Below are positions 57,932 through 64,000 of a DNA stretch of 64,000 nt, in pieces (within the stretch, counting starts at the first letter, position 1; each line of letters begins with the position of its first letter). The notes under the pieces were generated by a model that saw only the letters and a program-made list of their open reading frames with translations, ran no database searches and was not told where the DNA came from. Source of the DNA: CAYONP01 sp964405335 (GTDB lineage: Bacteria > Armatimonadota > UBA10988). Made by a program: the position numbers and the translations under genes. The stretch lies in assembly GCA_964405335.1 (NCBI GenBank), contig CAYONP010000013.1, positions 1 through 64,000 on the forward strand, written 5' to 3'.

Positions 57932-60757
57932 ATGACGTGCCGACTGGTCGCGCTCATCCTGCTCCTCACCGCCCTGCCGGCCGCGGGTCAGAAGACCCTG
58001 ACCTACGCCGACCTGCTCGGCCAGCTCCATGACTTCGACCGGCTGATGCTGCCCCACACCGGCCTCGAGGCGGGGCAGTTTTCGAGCTTCCACCGCGATG
58101 AGTTCCGGAGCTGGGGGGTCAACGCCGACGCGGGGAACTACGTCCGCGAGGAGCCGGACGGCGAGGTGGTCATGATGGAGCTCGACGGCCCGGGCTGCAT
58201 CTACCGCACCTGGTCGGCCAACCCGATGGGCACCATCCGGATCTACCTCGACGGCGCGACCGAGCCGAGTTACGAGTTCGAGTTCATCAAGCTGTTCGAC
58301 GGCACCATGCCGCCGTTCGCCGGGCCGATCGTCTATCGCCGCGGCGCCGACGTCCACGCCGCCAGCAACTGCTACCTGCCGATCCCCTTCGCCAAGCACA
58401 TCAAGATCACCCAGGACCAGCGGCGCGGGCAGTTCTACATCTTCAACTACCTCAAGTTCCCCGACGACTGGCAGGTGCCCAGCTTCCGGCTGCCGCTCAG
58501 CGCCGACGAGCAGGCCGCGCTCGACGCCGCCAACGCCGCCTGGTCGGCCTGCGGCACCGACCCGAAGCCGCGGCTGGCCGGCCAGCAGACCATCGCGCGC
58601 ACGCTGACCATCGAGCCGGGCCAGACGGTCACCCTGGCCGACCTGACCGGCGGGGGCCAGATCAGAGCCATCCGCCTGAAAGCCGAGAGCGAGCAGCGCT
58701 ACTACTGGCGCAAGCTGGTGTTGCAGGGCAACTTCGACGGCGCCGACTGGCCGCAGATCCTGACCCCGGTTGGGCCGTTCTTCGGCTTCGACTGGGTCAC
58801 CGCCGAGTATGCCGCGCTGCCGGCCGGCTGCGTCGATGGGCAGGGCTACTTCTACTACCCGATGCCCTACCGCGACTCGGCGCGGCTGACGCTGCGCAGC
58901 TATCTCGACCTGCCCGCGACGATCAGCTACGAGGTCGAGCACGCGCCGGCGGCGCCGCCTGACGACATGCTCTACTTCTTCGCCCGCTGGCGGACGGAGA
59001 AGGACTCGACCACGTTCGACTACCCGTTCATCGAGACCGCCGGCGCGGGGCATCTGGTCGGCATCACGCTGCAGATCGATCATCCCATCGGCGGCTGGTG
59101 GGGCGAGGGCGATGAGAAGGTCTGGATCGACGACGACACCTTCCCGCGCTGGATCGGCACCGGCAGCGAGGACTACTTCGGCGACGCCTGGGGCATCCGC
59201 TACCTGCCCGGCGCGAGCTGGGGCTGCAGCTACTTCCAGCACCCGAAGACCAGCCCGTACCGCTGGCACTTCGTCGACCTGATCCCGTTCGAGCAGCGGC
59301 TGCGCATGACCATCGAGAACTACGGCGTGTGGGGCGACCACCGGCCCGAGCTCGAGTACAACTCCGTCGCCTATTGGTACCAGCGCGAGCAGACGCCGCC
59401 GTTCCGCGACCTGCGCGGGCAGTTCTACACCGGTGGCGACTGGCGCGACGTGCCGCACCCACGGCCCTACAACCCCGATCTGTTCCGGCCCATCCGCGCG
59501 GGTGACCTGCTCACCACCGGGATCGACATTCCCGGCACCATCGAAGCCGAGCAGATCCTCGGCGGCGGCGCCGGGCGGCTGATCACCGATGTCGGGCGCG
59601 ACTACGAGTTCAGCCTCGAGCGCGCCGTGGCGTTCGATGCGGTGAGCGAGGGCCAGACCCTCGCTCGGTTCGAGCTGACGGTGCCCGAGAGCGTGGTCTA
59701 CTACCCGGCGATCCACACCGCGCCGCGGCCCGACCTGGCGCCGCTGACGCTCGAGCTGAACGGCACGGCCCTACAGGTGATCGAGCGCAACGACGCGGGG
59801 CGGCTCGAGCTGACCGGCATCTACCTCGAGGCCGGGCGGCACCAGGCGGTGCTGCGGGCGGCCGGCGCGGGCACCGCCATCTTTGACTGCCTGGCGCTGC
59901 AGCGCGCCCAGCGCGCCGCCGGCGTGATGGAAGCCGAATCGATGCAGGTGACCGCCAGCGATGGCTGCCAGCTCGTGCGGGCCAACGTGCGCGGGTTCAG
60001 CGCCGGGCAGGCCCTGGCGGCGATCGCCCAGGGCCCCGGCGCGTCGGTCACCTTCAAGCTCGATGCGCTGCCCGAGCAGCAGTACGTGCTCGGCCTGCGC
60101 TCGGCCCACGGGGCGATGGGCGTGCAGCTCCAGGCCTTCGTCGCGGGCCAGCCGATCGGGCCGGTGTTCGACACCTATGCCGAAATCGCCGACGGCCCGA
60201 AGCCGATGCCGACGACGCTGCCGCTGGGCATGATCCCGCGTGGCGCCGGCGAGGTCGAGCTGCGCATCGTCGGCCGCCACGCCGATTCGGCCGGCTGGCA
60301 CATGGGGCTCGATTACTTCGTCTGGGAGCCGTTGATCACCCATCCTGACTCGACCCCCGGCGTCTGGAGCCAGGTGCTCGAGACCCGCGGCTGCGAGTAC
60401 CGGATCCAAAACCTCGGCGGCGACCATGTCGGCGGGCATCACCTCTGGATCCAGCCGTGCGGCCACAACGGGTTCGTCGACATCGCGGTCTGGGTGCCCG
60501 AGGAGGGTGAGTACCGCATCGAGACGCGGCTGACCACCTCGTGGGACTACGCCATCGTCCAGGCCTTCCTCGACGGCCAGCCGATCGGCGAGCGGATGGA
60601 CACCTTCACCGAGGAGGTGCTGCTGGCGCCGCCGGTCGAACTGACCCGCGCCCGCCTGACCGCCGGCCGGCATGTACTGCGGTTCCAGGCGGTGGATAAG
60701 AACGAAGCCTCGGCCGGCTACCTGATGGGCATCGACTATGTGAAGGTCAGCCGGTAG
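57932..60757 (+). CDS. Secreted GH172/DUF2961-family glycosidase with C-terminal modules
   Basis: 941 aa. Signal peptide (MTCRLVALILLLTALPAAGQ), then DUF2961: GPGCIYRTWSANPMGTIRIYLDG, GADVHAASNCYLPIPFAKHIKITQ, and IGTGSEDYFGDAWG are the family marks. GH172 members include arabinofuranosidases and difructose-anhydride enzymes. The last 300 residues hold two sandwich modules, each ending in a GWHMGLDY/GYLMGIDY motif. GAGG at 57922-57925 supports ATG 57932. Its 3' end overlaps the convergent rfaE1-like gene by 11 bases. Probably degrades an external polysaccharide. Confidence 0.9.
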   Translation: MTCRLVALILLLTALPAAGQKTLTYADLLGQLHDFDRLMLPHTGLEAGQFSSFHRDEFRSWGVNADAGNYVREEPDGEVVMMELDGPGCIYRTWSANPMGTIRIYLDGATEPSYEFEFIKLFDGTMPPFAGPIVYRRGADVHAASNCYLPIPFAKHIKITQDQRRGQFYIFNYLKFPDDWQVPSFRLPLSADEQAALDAANAAWSACGTDPKPRLAGQQTIARTLTIEPGQTVTLADLTGGGQIRAIRLKAESEQRYYWRKLVLQGNFDGADWPQILTPVGPFFGFDWVTAEYAALPAGCVDGQGYFYYPMPYRDSARLTLRSYLDLPATISYEVEHAPAAPPDDMLYFFARWRTEKDSTTFDYPFIETAGAGHLVGITLQIDHPIGGWWGEGDEKVWIDDDTFPRWIGTGSEDYFGDAWGIRYLPGASWGCSYFQHPKTSPYRWHFVDLIPFEQRLRMTIENYGVWGDHRPELEYNSVAYWYQREQTPPFRDLRGQFYTGGDWRDVPHPRPYNPDLFRPIRAGDLLTTGIDIPGTIEAEQILGGGAGRLITDVGRDYEFSLERAVAFDAVSEGQTLARFELTVPESVVYYPAIHTAPRPDLAPLTLELNGTALQVIERNDAGRLELTGIYLEAGRHQAVLRAAGAGTAIFDCLALQRAQRAAGVMEAESMQVTASDGCQLVRANVRGFSAGQALAAIAQGPGASVTFKLDALPEQQYVLGLRSAHGAMGVQLQAFVAGQPIGPVFDTYAEIADGPKPMPTTLPLGMIPRGAGEVELRIVGRHADSAGWHMGLDYFVWEPLITHPDSTPGVWSQVLETRGCEYRIQNLGGDHVGGHHLWIQPCGHNGFVDIAVWVPEEGEYRIETRLTTSWDYAIVQAFLDGQPIGERMDTFTEEVLLAPPVELTRARLTAGRHVLRFQAVDKNEASAGYLMGIDYVKVSR

Positions 60758-61733
60758 GCAGGCCGGCGATCTCGGCGATCTCGGCCCGGCTCGCGGTCGC
60801 CACGCCGAGCTTACGCACCACCACGCCGGCGGCGAACATGGCCAGCTCGACCGCCTCGGCCGGGCTGGCGCCGGCGCAGAGCGCGAGGTGGGCGGCGGCC
60901 AACGTGGTGTCGCCGGCGCCCGACGGATCGGCCACCTCGACCGGCACCGCGGCCAAGTGGCGCGGTGCTTCGCCGCGCGCGGCATAGACCGCGCCGTCGG
61001 GGCCGAGGGTGATCAGCAGCAGGCCGCAATCGAGCCGCTCAGCCAACGGCCCGGCGACGGCCAGGGCGCTGTCGAGGTCGTCCACCTCGGTGTCGGCGAT
61101 GGCGCTCGCCTCGGCGCGGTTGACGGTCAGCAGGTCGACGCCCCGGTAGGCCGCCGCCCAGCGCGGCTTGGCGTTGACCCCGACCAGCGCGCCGGCGGCC
61201 CGGGCCGCGGCCAGGACGCGCGGGATCGTCTCGCCGGTCAGCACACCCTTGTCGTAGTCGCTGAGCAGCAGGCTGTCGCAGGTCTCGAGACCGGCGGCCA
61301 GGCGCGTGAGCAGCTCGTCGGCGATGGGCTCGGCCAGCGGTGTGGTGGTCTCATGGTCGATGCGCAGCACCTGCTGACCCTGGGCCACCACGCGGGTCTT
61401 GACGGTCGTCTGCCGGGCGGCGTCGGGCAGCAGGTGCAGCGGTTCGACGCCGAGGGACTCGAGCAAGCGGTGGAGGTCCTCGGCCGGATGATCGCGCCCG
61501 ACGACGGCGACCAGCCCGGCGGCGACGTCGAGCGCCTGCAGGCAGTGGAGCACATTGGCCGCGCCGCCCGGCACATGGCTGACCTCGCGGCTGCGGACAA
61601 CCAGCACGGGCGCCTCTTGCGAGACGCGGGTTGCGGTGCCCCAGACATACTCGTCGAGCATCGCGTCGCCGAGCACCAGCGGCCGCCGGCTCGGCAGGGC
61701 GTCGAGGAGGTGGGCCAGACGCTCGGGGCTCAT
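60747..61733 (-). CDS. rfaE1: Heptose kinase-like PfkB protein (RfaE1 type)
   Basis: 328-aa ribokinase-family sugar kinase resembling the N-terminal domain of HldE, which makes heptose-1,7-bisphosphate. Motifs: VPGGAANVLHCLQAL (about 55-70), DYDKGVL, VNAKPRW (normally DPK), NRAEAS, and the catalytic VADPSGAGDTTLAA. The Asp-Pro-Lys segment reads Asn-Ala-Lys, which is a change. It is 24 kb away from rfaE2 and gmhB but completes the pathway. Start is ATG 61733; longer frames upstream are repeat sequence. Confidence 0.9.
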   Translation of the reverse strand: MSPERLAHLLDALPSRRPLVLGDAMLDEYVWGTATRVSQEAPVLVVRSREVSHVPGGAANVLHCLQALDVAAGLVAVVGRDHPAEDLHRLLESLGVEPLHLLPDAARQTTVKTRVVAQGQQVLRIDHETTTPLAEPIADELLTRLAAGLETCDSLLLSDYDKGVLTGETIPRVLAAARAAGALVGVNAKPRWAAAYRGVDLLTVNRAEASAIADTEVDDLDSALAVAGPLAERLDCGLLLITLGPDGAVYAARGEAPRHLAAVPVEVADPSGAGDTTLAAAHLALCAGASPAEAVELAMFAAGVVVRKLGVATASRAEIAEIAGLPTG

Positions 61734-61791
61734 CGCGCGGCCACTACTGGACCGCCACGGCGGAGGGCGAGCCCGCCCGCGGCGGCCAATC

Positions 61792-61926
61792 CGGTAGGGA
61801 CGCGCCAACGGCGCGTCCTGGTGCGACGATGGGGCTGGTGAGGGCGCTGTGGCAGGACGGGCGCGCTGTTGGCCTGGCGCACGCGTGCCGCCGGAAAGGG
61901 CGCGCCGTTGGCGGCGCGCCTACCGC
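61792..61926. repeat. Inverted pair of GGTAGGGACGCGCC repeats
   Basis: Copy A 61792-61820 (cggtagggacgcgccaacg...) and copy B 61898-61926 in reverse orientation, both like the element at 49847. About 77 bases separate them. They fill most of the gap between the RfaE1 gene and the LmeA-like gene. Confidence 0.7.
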
Positions 61927-61943
61927 GGTCGGGTGGACGGCCG

Positions 61944-62732
61944 TCACTTCAGGCTCCCGCGGCCGGTGATGCGCAGTCCGCGCGGTTCGATCGCGACCGA
62001 CTGCAGGGTCAGGTCGGGCAGCACCTGGTCGAGCTTGAGCCGCAGGTTGTCGCGCAGCAGTTGGCGTAGCTCGGCCGGCGGGGCGATCTGGGTCGGCAGG
62101 CCGAGATCGCTGAGTGTGCCGGCGACGTCGAGCTCGATGCTCTGGAGGTCGAGCCCCAGCTCGGTCGGACCGAGGATGACCGGCTTGCCGTGCGCTTCGA
62201 GCTGCAGCAGTCCGAGGTTGGGCAGTCCGCGCACCAGTTGGCTCAGTTCGACCCGCCCGCTGACCTGCGCCTGCCCGGCGACGAACTCGATCCGCAGCCC
62301 GTGAACCGCCTCGCGGACCTCGGGGATGGCGGCGACCCAAGCGCCGAGCTGCTCCGCCTCGAGCAGCACCTCGGCGCGAAACGGGCCGCGGACCTTGCGC
62401 GTCGAACGATCGAGGGTCATGCCCTCGCCGACGGCCCGCGCCTCGGCGATGCGCGGGGCGTCCTTCGGCCGCAGGCCGTGAGCGGTGGCGGTGATGCCGA
62501 ACGGCCGGCCGAGCAGCAGGCGGGCGAAGTCGACGTGCGACAGGTCGACGCGCCACGAGTCGGCCGGGGCGGCCTTGGCCAGCTCGGCGGCGGCCAGGCG
62601 CTCAACCAGGCCCTTGCCGCCCTGGAGCAGGGCCAGGACGATGATGACCAGCACGACCAGGCAGCCGATTAGGCAGGTCGACCGCGACCGGCGCTTCGGC
62701 TCACCTCGCTCGGGCCTGGTATTGCTGGCCAT
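61944..62732 (-). CDS. DUF2993/LmeA-like membrane-anchored lipid-binding protein
   Basis: 262 aa. One N-terminal helix (CLIGCLVVLVIIVLALLQGG) then a beta-rich domain of the LmeA/DUF2993 type (LRPKDAPRIAEARAVGEGMTLD and later LDLQSIELDVAGTLSDLGLP; ITGRGSLK at the end). The best studied relatives bind phospholipid in the periplasm and affect lipoglycan length. Mainly a family-level call; no neighbour in the operon refines it. Confidence 0.8.
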   Translation of the reverse strand: MASNTRPERGEPKRRSRSTCLIGCLVVLVIIVLALLQGGKGLVERLAAAELAKAAPADSWRVDLSHVDFARLLLGRPFGITATAHGLRPKDAPRIAEARAVGEGMTLDRSTRKVRGPFRAEVLLEAEQLGAWVAAIPEVREAVHGLRIEFVAGQAQVSGRVELSQLVRGLPNLGLLQLEAHGKPVILGPTELGLDLQSIELDVAGTLSDLGLPTQIAPPAELRQLLRDNLRLKLDQVLPDLTLQSVAIEPRGLRITGRGSLK

Positions 62733-62845
62733 ACACCTTGCCGCCGCCGCCGGCGCGGCGGACGCTTGAGTCTAGAGTCGCGCCCGGCGGCTGTCAATCA
62801 GAGGGAGCCGCCGGCGTGGGGCGAAACGCCGGCGAGGAGCCACAA

Positions 62846-63967
62846 GTGCGTTGGTCGATGCTGGCCCTGGGCCTGGCGCTCTCCGCGGCGCTCGCCGACG
62901 AGTTCGACATCCTGCGTGACCTGCCCGGCGCGCCCGACAGCGCTGAGCCGGAGCCGGAGCCTGAGCCCGAAACCGAGCGAATCACACCGAACGGTCACTG
63001 GCGCCACCGCCGGCCCGACGGCGGCGTCGAGTACCTCGAGCTGTTCGGCCGGCGGCGGTTCGTCTACCGCTCGCCCGCCGGCCAGGCCGTGGCCGGCGAG
63101 GCGGTGATCGAACCGCGCCGGCTGCACCTTCGGTTCGAGGGCCTCGAGCGCATCTTCTACTACGACCTGGGCGCCAACCTGCTGCGCCTGACCCCGGACA
63201 GCACCGATACTCAGTCGGGCCGCGGCGAACTGGCGGCGATGCACCCGCGCGGCGGCGAGACCGCGGTCTACACCCGTCGCGGCATGACCGAGCTGGCCTG
63301 GGAGCTGAGTATCGAGCAGTCGGGCGACCTGATCGGCCGCTACCGCTCGCAGCCGGTGCCGCAGCGCGAGGAGAGCCTTGAACTGCGGCTCGGCGGGCAG
63401 TTCGTCTACCAGGGGCCCGGCGGCCTGCGGGCAGCCGGCCGGTACAACCTCGAAGAGGGCCTGCTGGTGCTCCGCGACGGTGCGGTCGAGCGGCGGCTGA
63501 TCGCCCGCGTGACCATCACCTCCCAGGCTTGGGTGCTCAGCCTGACCCGCGACGAGAGCGACCTGCCGCCGTATCTCAACGACCTGGCCGACATGGCGCC
63601 CCGGCTGCGCCGCGCCGCGCGGTTCGAGCGACCGCTGCTGGTGCCCACCGAAGACGACCTGCTGGGTAGTTTCCGCACCATCGACGAGCTGGGTGAGCAC
63701 CGGCTGGTCTTCGCGCCGAACGGCCAACTCCGCGTCGGCTCGCTGCCGGGCGAGGTGATGCCGGGCACCTGGAGCCTCGACGGCGCGCTGCTGCGCATCG
63801 ACGTGGTCGACGACCGGGGCATCGTCGAGGTGCGCCGCTTCGTCGTTCAGCCGATCCCCGGCGGGCTGCTACTCGTCCGCGACGACCGCGACGAACCCCT
63901 GCGCGGCGAGCTGCTCCGGTTCCTGCCGCCGCTGACCGAACCTTATGCTCGCTACACCACCTTCTGA
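62846..63967 (+). CDS. Exported protein of unknown function
   Basis: 373 aa from GTG 62846 with GAGGAG at 62834-62839. Signal peptide (SMLALGLALSAALADE), acidic low-complexity linker (SAEPEPEPEPETE), then a beta-rich series of similar units (WRHRRPDGGVEYLELFGRRRFVYRSP, LELRLGGQFVYQGPGGL, HRLVFAPNGQLRVGSL). The 'F.Y.....' repeats look like a lipocalin or beta-barrel-type lipid-handling domain, but I cannot assign a family. GTG 62816 is an alternative start. Confidence 0.78.
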   Translation: MRWSMLALGLALSAALADEFDILRDLPGAPDSAEPEPEPEPETERITPNGHWRHRRPDGGVEYLELFGRRRFVYRSPAGQAVAGEAVIEPRRLHLRFEGLERIFYYDLGANLLRLTPDSTDTQSGRGELAAMHPRGGETAVYTRRGMTELAWELSIEQSGDLIGRYRSQPVPQREESLELRLGGQFVYQGPGGLRAAGRYNLEEGLLVLRDGAVERRLIARVTITSQAWVLSLTRDESDLPPYLNDLADMAPRLRRAARFERPLLVPTEDDLLGSFRTIDELGEHRLVFAPNGQLRVGSLPGEVMPGTWSLDGALLRIDVVDDRGIVEVRRFVVQPIPGGLLLVRDDRDEPLRGELLRFLPPLTEPYARYTTF

Positions 63968-64000
63968 GCCGGTCGGCGCGCGCCGACACCAGCGCCTGGG

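Noticed and set aside
57425..59716. 763-residue minus-strand frame opposite the DUF2961 gene
   Set aside because: The plus strand has a signal peptide and family motifs; the minus frame has none.

Overview
The window is a GC-rich bacterial chromosome segment, about 64 kb, densely coded on both strands. Overlapping stops and starts (ATGA, GTGA, TGATG) are frequent, and no gene-free gap exceeds about 260 bases. The type II pseudopilin with the FPVFAKAREKAR stretch and an H-x9-DG tail, two uroporphyrinogen-decarboxylase-family proteins, a PEP-CTERM lectin and a heptose/LPS-type sugar cluster suggest a diderm of the Armatimonadota or a nearby uncultured phylum. That placement is inference from gene content. 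I saw no rRNA, tRNA or CRISPR array.

Layout. 1-4.2 kb: 3' part of a Cys/Met-metabolism PLP enzyme, a YkgJ-type Cys-cluster protein, a pseudopilin, a small membrane protein and a REP-associated tyrosine transposase (RAYT) with its hairpins. 4.2-11.3 kb, minus strand: purL, then (after a divergent-convergent LysM gene) purQ, an unknown membrane protein, a tandem PurS-PurS fusion and a YjhG-type sugar-acid dehydratase, the last four joined by overlapping start/stop codons. 11.5-16 kb: ABC exporter with a zinc-ribbon N-terminus, an aldo/keto reductase lacking its usual active-site Tyr, and a URO-D-like protein. 16-20 kb, minus strand: three CheY paralogues, an OmpR-type regulator with a defective receiver, an amidase and a Tat-exported superoxide dismutase.

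20-28 kb, plus strand: a long operon behind a good sigma70-like promoter. It encodes two TPR-type proteins (one of 1337 aa), a J-domain-like protein without HPD, GrpE, an Hsp70 paralogue and a tail-anchored zinc-ribbon protein. nadD and a LytR_C protein follow.

30-36 kb: sufS/sufU, an orphan DUF433 gene whose 3' end lies in a repeat, a 2-hydroxyacid dehydrogenase, a secreted GH5-like hydrolase, DUF971 and an LL-DAP-aminotransferase-like enzyme. 36-41 kb: heptose/LPS-type cluster (RfaE2, methyltransferase, GmhB, GT9, GT-C). A matching RfaE1-type kinase and a WaaE/KdtX-like GT2 lie at 57-62 kb.

41-46 kb: ThuA and Gfo/Idh/MocA proteins, a two-gene ATPase-TOPRIM module resembling split OLD-type defence systems, a second URO-D-like protein and the PEP-CTERM lectin. 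46-54 kb: BtuF-like binding protein, TPR/HEAT lipoprotein and a second signalling cluster (OmpR, receiver, histidine kinase, receiver). 54-57 kb: three tandem membrane proteins with PH-like segments that share an almost invariant 83-bp 3' coding cassette. The end holds a GH172/DUF2961 protein, an LmeA-like protein and an exported protein of unknown function.

Several families of short palindromic repeats are scattered between genes. In at least three places they have become part of coding sequence.
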